From Pseudomonas syringae (GTDB lineage: Bacteria; Pseudomonadota; Gammaproteobacteria; Pseudomonadales; Pseudomonadaceae), in assembly GCF_001698815.1 (NCBI RefSeq), contig NZ_LGSI01000072.1, positions 1-64,000 on the forward strand: a DNA stretch of 64,000 nucleotides. The letters are read 5' to 3'. The notes under the pieces were generated by a model. The model saw nothing but the letters and a program-made list of their open reading frames with translations. It searched no databases and was not told the DNA's origin. A program made the translations under genes and the position numbers. Shown in pieces: positions 34,101 to 41,248 of the stretch. Each line of letters starts with the position of its first letter. The stretch's first letter is position 1.

Positions 34101-34953
34101 CCTGATAACGGCGGCGACTTTCGTGCAACTGGCGCTGGCGGCGACGCAGGCTGACCAATGCCAGCAGCGGCAGAATTGAACACAAAAGGCCGATCAGGCA
34201 CTTACCGATCAACGGCGGCAGCAGTTGCTCGCGTGCCTTTTGCGCGTCAAACAGGCCACGCAATTGCCAATCGCTATTGGTCAACGGCTGGAGCAACACC
34301 GTTTCGTTATCCCCCAGGCTGCTGCGGCTCGGCTCGTTATCTGGCGGGGTATCACGAAACAACATGCGTTCGGTGGTGCTGTTTTCCAGGCGCCACAGCG
34401 GCTGGAAATCCTGAGCGGTCTGTCGAGCCAGCGCTTTCAAGGCATCCGGGGCCATCCGCAGCGCCCAGTATTCCCGAGCGTCGCCGGGCTTGCGCACCAA
34501 CAGATAGATGACTGAGCCATCGGGCGCGTTGTCGTAGTAATAAGGTCGGCCCGCTGCCAGTTGCATGGCCTTTTTCAGAACATCGGCGTCCTGAGGGTTG
34601 TCGACGCTATCGGCGATTACATTGCCGGTGGCGTCGAGCAAGGCAATATTGCGCAACGAAGGCAGGGACTGACGCAGAGCTGCTAGCTCGGTCAGTCCGG
34701 TCGAGTCTTGTGGTAGTTGCGTGCTGTCGGCCAGCAGATTGAGGCCGACCTGGGCGCTCAGGGCCATGTTCAGGCTCAGGCGGTCAGCCAATTGCACGCT
34801 GTAATCGAGACTGCGTTGCCGCTGGCGCTCCTGAGTCTGCTGGAACTGCTCGATCAATTGCCACAACAACAACGCCAGCATCAGCAGCACCAAAGCCGCC
34901 AGCGCACCTTTCAATGAGCCGCGCAAAGGCGTGACGGTCGCGCCTTCTGCCAT
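31144..34953 (-). CDS. membrane PAS-GGDEF-EAL protein (c-di-GMP turnover)
   Basis: About 1,269 residues from the chosen ATG. Order: TM helix (about 12-33), periplasmic sensor (34-245), second TM helix (247-267), four PAS-like modules (about 280-830), GGDEF (motif RMGGDEF near 910) and EAL (EALLRW near 1043). EAL motifs ELTES and DDFGTGYSSL are intact, so phosphodiesterase activity is likely; the GGDEF motif is intact too. The inhibitory I-site reads ADDD instead of RxxD. The start is uncertain: the ATG lacks a good RBS, and in-frame TTG codons upstream (to 35067) could add up to 38 residues. Single gene; the periplasmic ligand is unknown. Confidence 0.88.
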   Translation of the reverse strand: MAEGATVTPLRGSLKGALAALVLLMLALLLWQLIEQFQQTQERQRQRSLDYSVQLADRLSLNMALSAQVGLNLLADSTQLPQDSTGLTELAALRQSLPSLRNIALLDATGNVIADSVDNPQDADVLKKAMQLAAGRPYYYDNAPDGSVIYLLVRKPGDAREYWALRMAPDALKALARQTAQDFQPLWRLENSTTERMLFRDTPPDNEPSRSSLGDNETVLLQPLTNSDWQLRGLFDAQKAREQLLPPLIGKCLIGLLCSILPLLALVSLRRRQRQLHESRRRYQEIFEGAGVAICVLDMSGLPDHLNALKLNTRDDLEGLLRAQPGQLKALLRQLRITEVNQVALSLLKVESSQQAWEYLIEGCPRTRQGIGEQVLHAVLSRQNQLELEIRLTQDDGEDQHLWLVLRLPEHIDDFHAVILSIGDITRRKQVELSLQERESFWSDVVRTVPDHLYVQDVLSQRMIYSNHHLGHTLGYSRTELLRMGEFFWEILLHPDDAQSYQDMRLRQRHRGHSELLHCLLRFRDCNNKWRRFDIREQALARDKDDQVTRIIGVAKDVTEQLEASESLRDSEQRYRMLAESISDVIFSTDSQLNPNYVSPSVNTVLGYSAEWILENGWDTTFANPAQLADMYALLARVSKALDQPDELQKLRLEVPTQLFLFDSLRADGRKIPIELRLVLVWDEHGVFEGILGVGRDVSQQRRAEKDLRMAATVFEHSTSAIIITDPAGYIVQANEAFSRVSGYKVAQVLDQLPTMLTVDEHQEAHLRYIVKQLHQRRSWEGEVWLKRRSGEHYPAWVGINAVLDDEGDLASYVCFFSDISERKASEQRIHRLAYYDALTHLPNRTLFQDRLHSALQQAERQQSWVVLMFLDLDRFKPINDSLGHAAGDRMLQEMATRLLACVADDDTVARMGGDEFTLLLQPGATRQLALNRAINVAEKILTSLVTPFVLEGREFFVTASIGIALSPQDGNELSQLMKNADTAMYHAKERGKNNFQFYQADMNASALERLELESDLRHALEQKEFTLYYQPQFSGDGKRLTGAEALLRWRHPRRGLVSPNEFIPVLEELGLVVEVGDWVLAEACRQLKAWHVAKVRVPKVSVNISARQFSDGQLGTRIANILKESGLPPACLELELTESILMREVSEAMQILDGLKCLGLSIAVDDFGTGYSSLNYLKQFPIDVLKIDRTFVDGLPSGEQDAQIARAIIAMAHSLNLAVIAEGVETHEQLEFLREHGCDEVQGYLFGRPMPPGRFEAQFSNDALFMLD

Positions 34954-35414
34954 ACGCGTTGAATATGGGTGAATTGGTGTGGACAAGCTCTGATCCTGAC
35001 TACTACTGGACTGAACAGACAGCGTGAAAACTCCTGCAATTACGTTTTCACACGATCGGTGGGGCAACTAATGCGAAATGCACTATAAGCCGGACGCCCA
35101 AAGGGCGGCTAGCATGCCTTTAGTTGTGGCAAAGTGCCAGCCCCGTTAGGCTGGATGGTTTGCCCTGCCGAGCGCATTCGGGTAGCTTTGCCCGACGCGC
35201 GGCCCTGATTTCTGCATGAGTGATTCCACTACTTGCATTTAATGATCCCGATCCCAACCCTATCGTTCATCGCCTAGTCGCTGTGCTTGATTCAAGGCTC
35301 GGAAACGTCAAACGGCAAGTGCCGTCGATAAAAAAAGCTTTTTTCAGGACGGGGCTCTAAGCTCGCGCTCTATTCAGCCCTATTTAATAGCCACATACAC
35401 CAGGTTTTTATTCC
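34954..35414. other. 461-base region upstream of the GGDEF-EAL gene and ettA
   Basis: Divergent promoter region. It holds a small hairpin ACGGC-AAGT-GCCGT (35312-35325) and the palindrome AAAAAAGCTTTTTT (35331-35344) shortly before ettA. Part of it may code the N-terminus of the GGDEF-EAL protein. No REP. Confidence 0.5.
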
Positions 35415-37079
35415 ATGGCCCAATACGTCTTTACCATGCATCGGCTGAGCAAAGTTGTGCCGCCGAAGCGGGAAATTCTCAAAAATATCTCCCTCTCGTT
35501 CTTTCCGGGCGCCAAGATCGGCGTTCTGGGCCTGAACGGGTCGGGTAAATCGACTCTGTTGAAAATCATGGCCGGTGTCGACACCGAGTTCGATGGCGAA
35601 GCACGGCCGATGCCCGAGCTGAACATCGGCTACCTGCCGCAGGAACCACAGCTGGACCCGACCAAGACTGTCCGTGAGGTGGTCGAGGAAGCCGTGGCGG
35701 TGATCAAGAACGCCCAGGCGCGTCTGGATCAGGTCTACGCCGAATACGCCGAGCCGGATGCCGATTTCGACAAGCTGGCCGCCGAACAGGCCAAGCTCGA
35801 AGCCATCCTGCAGGCCAGCGACGGTCACAACCTTGAGCGGCAGCTGGAAGTGGCGGCCGATGCGTTGCGTCTGCCTGCGTGGGACGCGAAAGTCGCGGTT
35901 CTTTCCGGTGGTGAAAAACGTCGCGTGGCCTTGTGCCGCCTGCTGCTGTCCGCGCCGGACATGCTGCTGCTCGACGAACCCACCAACCACCTGGACGCCG
36001 ATTCTGTCGCCTGGCTTGAGCATTTCCTGCACGATTTCCCAGGCACCGTGGTTGCGATCACGCACGACCGGTACTTCCTGGATAACGTCGCCGGCTGGAT
36101 TCTGGAACTCGACCGCGGTGCGGGCATTCCTTACGAGGGCAACTATTCGGGCTGGCTTGAAGCCAAGTCCGACCGTCTAGCCCAGGAATCCAAGCAGCAA
36201 TCGGCCCATGAAAAGGCCATGAAAGAAGAGCTGGAATGGGTTCGGCAGGGCGCCAAGGCGCGTCAGTCCAAATCCAAGGCTCGTCTGCAGCGCTTTGAAG
36301 AAATGCAGTCGCAGGAATTCCAGAAACGCAGCGAGACCAACGAGATCTACATCCCGGCCGGTCCGCGTCTGGGCGACAAAGTCATCGAGTTCAAAAACGT
36401 CAGCAAGGGTTACGGCGATCGTGTGTTGATCGACAACCTGTCGTTTGCCATGCCTAAAGGCGCGATTGTCGGTGTGATCGGCGGTAACGGTGCTGGTAAG
36501 TCGACCCTGTTCCGCATGCTCATGGGCAAGGAGCAGCCGGATTCGGGCAGCATCGAAATCGGTGAAACCGTGCAGCTGGCCTGCGTGGATCAAAGCCGTG
36601 ACGATCTGGACGGCAGCAAGACGGTATTTCAGCAGATTTCCGACGGCTCTGATCAGATCCGCATCGGCAACTACGAAATCCCGTCGCGCACTTATGTCGG
36701 TCGTTTCAACTTCAAGGGCGGCGATCAGCAGAAGTTCGTCAAGGATCTGTCCGGTGGTGAGCGCGGCCGCTTGCACCTGGCATTGACCTTGAAAGAGGGC
36801 GGCAACGTCCTGCTGCTCGACGAACCGTCAAACGACCTCGACGTGGAAACCCTGCGTTCGCTGGAAGAAGCCCTGCTGGACTTCCCTGGCGCCGCCATTG
36901 TGATCTCTCACGATCGGTGGTTCCTGGACCGTGTGGCAACGCACATCCTGGCCTACGAAGACGACTCGCAAGCGGTATTCTTCGAAGGTAACTACACCGA
37001 GTACGAAGCCGACCGCAAAAAGCGCCTCGGCGACGCGGCCGCCCAGCCACACCGGGTACGACACAAGAAACTGGCCTGA
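35415..37079 (+). CDS. ettA: energy-dependent translational throttle protein EttA
   Basis: A 554-residue ABC-F ATPase that binds the ribosomal E site and gates entry into elongation according to ATP level. It has two nucleotide-binding domains: Walker A GLNGSGKST (about 38-46) and GGNGAGKST in the second half, signatures LSGGEKRR and LSGGERGR, and Walker B LLLDEPTNHLD and LLLDEPSNDLD. The N-terminus MAQYVFTMHR is typical of EttA, as is the inter-domain linker. No transmembrane part. A terminator follows. The RBS is weak (CAGG). Confidence 0.96.
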   Translation: MAQYVFTMHRLSKVVPPKREILKNISLSFFPGAKIGVLGLNGSGKSTLLKIMAGVDTEFDGEARPMPELNIGYLPQEPQLDPTKTVREVVEEAVAVIKNAQARLDQVYAEYAEPDADFDKLAAEQAKLEAILQASDGHNLERQLEVAADALRLPAWDAKVAVLSGGEKRRVALCRLLLSAPDMLLLDEPTNHLDADSVAWLEHFLHDFPGTVVAITHDRYFLDNVAGWILELDRGAGIPYEGNYSGWLEAKSDRLAQESKQQSAHEKAMKEELEWVRQGAKARQSKSKARLQRFEEMQSQEFQKRSETNEIYIPAGPRLGDKVIEFKNVSKGYGDRVLIDNLSFAMPKGAIVGVIGGNGAGKSTLFRMLMGKEQPDSGSIEIGETVQLACVDQSRDDLDGSKTVFQQISDGSDQIRIGNYEIPSRTYVGRFNFKGGDQQKFVKDLSGGERGRLHLALTLKEGGNVLLLDEPSNDLDVETLRSLEEALLDFPGAAIVISHDRWFLDRVATHILAYEDDSQAVFFEGNYTEYEADRKKRLGDAAAQPHRVRHKKLA

Positions 37080-37111
37080 TACTCAGGTTTCACAGAATCA
37101 GGTGTTACAAG

Positions 37112-37137
37112 AACGGAGCCTTCGGGCTCCGTTTTTG
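37112..37137 (+). terminator. terminator after ettA
   Basis: AACGGAGCC-TTCG-GGCTCCGTT followed by TTTTG: a perfect stem with a stable UUCG tetraloop. Confidence 0.95.
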
Positions 37138-37176
37138 TTGGGTGGAATATTCCCCGCGCGGCAAACGCCTGTCCCC

Positions 37177-37264
37177 GTTGGAGCGAGGCTTGCCCGCGAA
37201 GAACGATGACGCGGTGGATCTGGGCCACCGAGGCGCCTGATTCGCGGGCAAGCCTCGCTCCAAC
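37177..37264. repeat. REPIN, GAGGCTTGCCCGCG family, inverted spacer
   Basis: Perfect arms. When the spacer is read on the minus strand (TCAGGCGCCTCGGTGG ... ATCGTTCTTCG) it matches the copy at 23038-23125, showing that the whole pair moved as a unit. Confidence 0.92.
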
Positions 37265-37298
37265 GAGCATTTCAATTCAATGGTTGTGCGGTGTTTAA

Positions 37299-37363
37299 TA
37301 GGAGCAACTTGTTGGCGAGGCGGTGTATCAGGCTGACCGCTTCGCGAACAAGTTCGCTTCTAC
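37299..37363. repeat. REP pair, GCAACTTGTTGGCGAG variant
   Basis: Arms TAGGAGCAACTTGTTGGCGA and TCGCGAACAAGTTCGCTTCTA, somewhat decayed. The right arm runs into the end of the GreB-like gene, whose TAG stop (37360-37362) falls in it. Confidence 0.75.
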
Positions 37364-37872
37364 GAAGGCATCGGCGAAACATCCTCCTCAATCAACACCA
37401 CCTCAATCAACTGATCCCCGGCCGGGCGTTTCCACAGCACTTCATCGCCCAGTTGCGCACCCAGCAGCGCGCGGCCCAGCGGGGAACCCCAGTTGATCAA
37501 GCCAGCAGCGGCGTCGGCCTGATCCTCGCCGACCAGTTGCACGCGCTGCTCGGCGCCTTGTTCGTCGGCGAACGTCACCCAGCTGCCGATCTGCACCTTT
37601 TCCGTTGAAATCGCAGGCGTGACGACCTGTGCGCTGAGCAAACGCTGATTGAAGTAGCGCAGATCCCGTTCAAGATCGGCCAGGCGCTGTTTGTCCGAGT
37701 TGTCGCCCAGCGCGGATTGCGCGCTGTGTTGCGCTTGAAGTTCAGCGACCCGGTTCTGCAGTTGCAGTAAGCCGTGAGCGGTGACGTAGTTGGGTTGCTG
37801 GCTGACGAGGCGCTCGACCGGCTGGCTGGCGTCCGCAGCGGCATTATCTTCATTGACGAAGGCGCGGCTCAT
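37360..37872 (-). CDS. GreA/GreB-family elongation-factor-like protein
   Basis: A 170-residue protein: an N-terminal extension, a coiled-coil (about 34-80) and a C-terminal FKBP-like domain (about 90-165, with NWGSPLGRALLGAQLGDEV). GreA/GreB place acidic tip residues in the RNA polymerase channel to trigger transcript cleavage. Here the tip is LGDNSDKQ (55-62): one Asp is kept, the second acidic residue is Asp60, and about six residues of the usual tip (E-N-A-D-Y) are missing. Cleavage activity is thus doubtful, and it may act as a competitor or an Rnk-like factor. The stop codon lies within a REP arm. Confidence 0.8.
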   Translation of the reverse strand: MSRAFVNEDNAAADASQPVERLVSQQPNYVTAHGLLQLQNRVAELQAQHSAQSALGDNSDKQRLADLERDLRYFNQRLLSAQVVTPAISTEKVQIGSWVTFADEQGAEQRVQLVGEDQADAAAGLINWGSPLGRALLGAQLGDEVLWKRPAGDQLIEVVLIEEDVSPMPS

Positions 37873-37945
37873 GGGTTTCTCCTGTTCATGAGATTTGGGC
37901 CACGCCTGCGGCTGATTAGTTTCGTTGAATCGCTATCCGGCCAGC

Positions 37946-38299
37946 TCAGTGCGACCGGTAAGCCTTGCCCGCGCCTTGGGTTTTTTGTTGCTCCCAGGCT
38001 CGATCACGGTCGTTCCAGATGTGATCGGTGTCCAGCCGGTCGCGGCTTTCCAGCATGCTCTGGCACTGACGAAAACCGTCGCTCCAGCCTTGAGCGTAAG
38101 TCACATCCTTGAGGTAACGCGGCACATCCTTCTTGTATTGCCCGCCGATTGATCCAGCTGCCTGCCGACCACTACCGCAGCCATCCTGAAACCCGTCGGC
38201 GAACGCCGGAGGATAACCTTCGGCCAATAACTGCTCATGAGTCGATTGACAACCAGCGACCAGCACTACTAACCACAACACAGCCCAACGCACGTTCAT
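37946..38299 (-). CDS. small lipoprotein of unknown function
   Basis: A 117-residue protein with a hydrophobic start and lipobox VLVAGC (Cys at about residue 17), so a lipid-anchored envelope protein. The mature part, with YPPAFADGFQDGCGSG and YAQGWSDGFRQC, has two D/G-F-x-x-G-C-like repeats whose cysteines could pair. The ATG lies seven bases after GAGGA; a GTG three bases upstream is possible. I do not recognise a function. It sits between the GreB-like gene and the DUF4105 gene on the same strand. Confidence 0.75.
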   Translation of the reverse strand: MNVRWAVLWLVVLVAGCQSTHEQLLAEGYPPAFADGFQDGCGSGRQAAGSIGGQYKKDVPRYLKDVTYAQGWSDGFRQCQSMLESRDRLDTDHIWNDRDRAWEQQKTQGAGKAYRSH

Positions 38300-38404
38300 C
38301 ACGGATTCCTCGACTTGTGGATAAAGTCTAAAAGCCGCTCTGTGAGTTATTCGTTAAAGACGTGTAGGAAATTAGTGATTTGCTGGCAGCCTCGTAGGCG
38401 CGCT

Positions 38405-38546
38405 CGTAGGAGCGGCTCGTAGGAGCGGCTTTAGCCGCGAGAGTGTCAGTCGCGAGAGTGTGCTCCCGGCTAAAGCCGGTCCTACGGCCGGTCCAATAGC
38501 CGGTCCAATAGCCGTTCCAACAGCCAATTAAGCAGCCGATAACTCA
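38405..38546. repeat. REP pair with 12-base tandem tail
   Basis: Arms GTAGGAGCGGCTTTAGCCGC and GGCTAAAGCCGGTCCTAC are followed from 38475 by 12-mers GCCGGTCCTACG, GCCGGTCCAATA twice and GCCGTTCCAACA. Decayed units GCCAATTAAGCA and GCCGATAACTCA then run into the stop codon of the DUF4105 gene. Confidence 0.85.
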
Positions 38547-40397
38547 ATAGTGATACCACTTCACCTCTAGCATCACTTCATTCTGCGGCGAAGTCAGCTG
38601 GCTGAATTCGCGCTGGGCGCTCAGGCGCAGGCCGAGGTTGCGCGACAGTTCCCATTGTTGGTTAAGGCTGATGCTGCGGCGTACTTCGCCGTTGGTGAAG
38701 TAATCGCCCTTGGTTTCCAGGCTCAGGTTGCCCAACGGATTGCGCCACAGCACGCCGGTATTGAACCCGGCCGCCGGCGAGACGAACTCGGCGAAGTCGT
38801 TGTTGTGCTCGACCCGCACCGTGCCCAACGCAAAGCCCAGCACGTCTTCGCCCAACTGCCAGGTGCCGCCCGCGCCGCCGTTCACATGGCTGACCAGCGT
38901 TTCGTCGCCATGCTTGCCCAGCACCCGCTCCAGCCCACCGGCCACTTGCCATGACCAAGGTTGCAGCAGTTCATTGCGCGGCGTCAGCGAGCGAATGGTG
39001 GCCAGATCCAGTTGTTGCAGCTGCCACTTGTTGCCTTCGTACTGACGCAGCTTGAGTTGCAGGATTTCAATCTGCGCGCCCAACGGGAAGCCGTAAGCGT
39101 TGTCATTGAGATCGTGATAGGCCATGCGCAAGCCGTACTCGGCAAAGGCCTTGTCGTCTCGCGTGCCCGCGCCAATCTGCCAGGTGCGCGATTGATGACC
39201 GTCTTCCGGCAAACCGGGCCGGGCGATGTCCAGCGCGGGTGGCGGATTCTGATTGATGGCGCGCAGCAGCTCGAAGCTGCGCTGCGAACGCTCACTGTCT
39301 CGTTCCAGGCCGTTGGCGCGGTAGCGTTCCAGGCGATACGCCGCGTCTTGAATCAACGCTCGGCGCTCTTTGGGCTGGGCAAGATAATCGGCATTTTGCA
39401 GTTGTTTCTGATCGGCGCTGACATTCAGCACCCACTGCTGCTCGTCGCTATTCAGCGGCTTGGCGCGCTCCAGCAGCTCGCGTTCCCGTGACGGGCGATA
39501 ATCGATTTTCTCTACCAGGCCGGCTGCTTTCACAGCCTTTACGGTATCGGTCGGGATAGCGGTCAGCGGGAATTGTTCAGTCAGCTGCAAGCCGGGGCGA
39601 GCGACCTGAAGCAATTCCAGCAGGCGGTACGAACAGTTTTCGTCGAAGAAGAAGTAACCGAAGCGAATCTGTTTCAGTTCCCAGACATGCTCGACCATGC
39701 GCCCGGTTTCTTCCGGCGTCAGGTTCAAGCGGTATTCCCAGAGGTCACGGTTTTCCAGGCTGCGGTATTCCGAGAGCTTCTCTTGATACGGCACCAGCGC
39801 GAACAAGCCCGGATAACCACCCATCAAGCCTTTCCAGGCGTACAGAATGCTGTTGTCCATGCCTTCAATGTAGGCGCCGAAGTTGATGGCGTAGCTGAGC
39901 AGGGCGGTGTGATTGGTCTGCACGTCAGCCTGATCGATGCGCAGCAAGGTGTGGCCGAACATCGACGACGGGCTGTTCAGATACGCGGCGGGGAAGATCA
40001 ACACTGCGCTGTCCGGGGCGACATCCTTGAACCACTGCTTGAATTCCTTGCAGTCAACCGCAGGCAGATCGGTCAGCTTCAGTTGATCGCGCAACCAGCG
40101 GGTGCGAGCTGGATAGACGCATTGCGCATGTTTTTCACCCGCACTGGCCTGCGCGTAGATCGCGTCCAGCGTGGCGCTCAGCTCAGCCTTCGGGTCATGG
40201 GCACCGTTGGCGGCGAGAAAGAATTTGGGATCATCGACATAGCTGCGCCAGCCGCCGAGCTTGGCGGTTTCGTAGTGGCCCAGGGAAATCCAGAACGGCT
40301 CATTGGCCAGTTGCTGCAAACGGGCATCGCTCGCATGGGGAGCGGCGCACAGCGGGGCGCAGACAAACAGCGCCAAATACACAAGGCGTTTGAGCAT
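38544..40397 (-). CDS. DUF4105 (Lnb N-terminal periplasmic domain-like) protein
   Basis: A 617-residue exported protein. A signal peptide (LVYLALFVCAPLCAAPHA) precedes a DUF4105 domain in the N-terminal half, with FPAAYLNSPSSMFGHTLLRI and FFFDENCSYRLLELLQ as typical blocks. The C-terminal third has the alternating pattern of an outer-membrane beta-barrel (SLETKGDYFTNGEVRRSISL) and ends in an aromatic residue. The ATG is chosen; a TTG nine bases upstream is the alternative. DUF4105 is related to the N-terminus of lysophospholipid acyltransferase Lnb. The role here is unknown, perhaps envelope lipid handling. Its 3' end meets a tandem REP tail. Confidence 0.8.
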   Translation of the reverse strand: MLKRLVYLALFVCAPLCAAPHASDARLQQLANEPFWISLGHYETAKLGGWRSYVDDPKFFLAANGAHDPKAELSATLDAIYAQASAGEKHAQCVYPARTRWLRDQLKLTDLPAVDCKEFKQWFKDVAPDSAVLIFPAAYLNSPSSMFGHTLLRIDQADVQTNHTALLSYAINFGAYIEGMDNSILYAWKGLMGGYPGLFALVPYQEKLSEYRSLENRDLWEYRLNLTPEETGRMVEHVWELKQIRFGYFFFDENCSYRLLELLQVARPGLQLTEQFPLTAIPTDTVKAVKAAGLVEKIDYRPSRERELLERAKPLNSDEQQWVLNVSADQKQLQNADYLAQPKERRALIQDAAYRLERYRANGLERDSERSQRSFELLRAINQNPPPALDIARPGLPEDGHQSRTWQIGAGTRDDKAFAEYGLRMAYHDLNDNAYGFPLGAQIEILQLKLRQYEGNKWQLQQLDLATIRSLTPRNELLQPWSWQVAGGLERVLGKHGDETLVSHVNGGAGGTWQLGEDVLGFALGTVRVEHNNDFAEFVSPAAGFNTGVLWRNPLGNLSLETKGDYFTNGEVRRSISLNQQWELSRNLGLRLSAQREFSQLTSPQNEVMLEVKWYHY

Positions 40398-40477
40398 AGA
40401 GAGCAACTAGTCAGGGGATCGGACGTGGAAGCGCAACAAATCCCGCCCCTCCGGACAGAGGGGCAGGCGCAACGAGC

Positions 40478-40969
40478 TTAAGCCTGGGTAGCGTATTTCG
40501 CCAGGGTTGGATCGTTTTTCAGAACGTTGATGGTGTTGTTGTGGACGTCGTCAGCAGTAGCGTCGGCTTTGCTGAAGATCTGATTGAAGTGCTCGTGGGT
40601 GACTGCGGCGAAATGCGCACGGTCTTCCGGTGCAACGCCCAATACCACCGCGTAAGTGGTCAGCGCTTCGCCTTGACCCATGGCCATGTCTTTGGAGAGT
40701 TCATCCATCATGCCGTTCATGGCAATCCAGGATTTGCCGCCGTAGGTCAGCGCGCTGTTGGTGGAGCAACCGTTGGTGCCCGAGGTCATGCCGAAAGTGG
40801 CGTTACCGGAGGTGCCGTTGGTGGTCGATGCGAGAAAGTGAGCGGGCGTGCCGCGCTGACCTTCAAACAGCATGTTGCCCCAGCCACAATCCGGGCCGCC
40901 TGGAGCCTGGGCCATTGCGTTGTTGATGGAAACAGCTGCGAAGAGAGTACCAAGAAGAATCCGTTTCAT
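40478..40969 (-). CDS. DUF3015 family exported protein
   Basis: A 163-residue protein with a signal peptide ending near NNAMA-QAPGG. The mature part holds CGWGNMLFEGQRGTPAHFLA and the TTNGTSGN/GTSG segments typical of DUF3015, with two cysteines (about 28 and 68) that could form a disulfide. Function unknown. The start MKRILLG has AGAGAA nine bases before; a longer reading frame upstream lacks a signal and is rejected. It is 80 bases upstream of the DUF4105 gene on the same strand. Confidence 0.82.
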   Translation of the reverse strand: MKRILLGTLFAAVSINNAMAQAPGGPDCGWGNMLFEGQRGTPAHFLASTTNGTSGNATFGMTSGTNGCSTNSALTYGGKSWIAMNGMMDELSKDMAMGQGEALTTYAVVLGVAPEDRAHFAAVTHEHFNQIFSKADATADDVHNNTINVLKNDPTLAKYATQA

Positions 40970-41248
40970 AGCTTTGTTCTCTTTTATATTCAACCAAGGG
41001 TCAGGGTTCATGGCCATTGCAAGCGCCAAGGCGGCCAGAGGTATGTTTATTCTGGTACGCGGAACTTGGAGTTTAGGCAGGTTCCAAGGGTTCCGCTGTT
41101 TATTACAAATTGTTGTTTGGAGAAAACCCCCGCGTGTCTGTTCGCCGCTTGACGGGTCAATCCGCCCTTGAGGATTTTCCTGCCTTGCAAGTCATGTACA
41201 GCGAGCGCCAGAATGCCAGTCATCTGCCCCGTGATGTAAGGATGCCCG

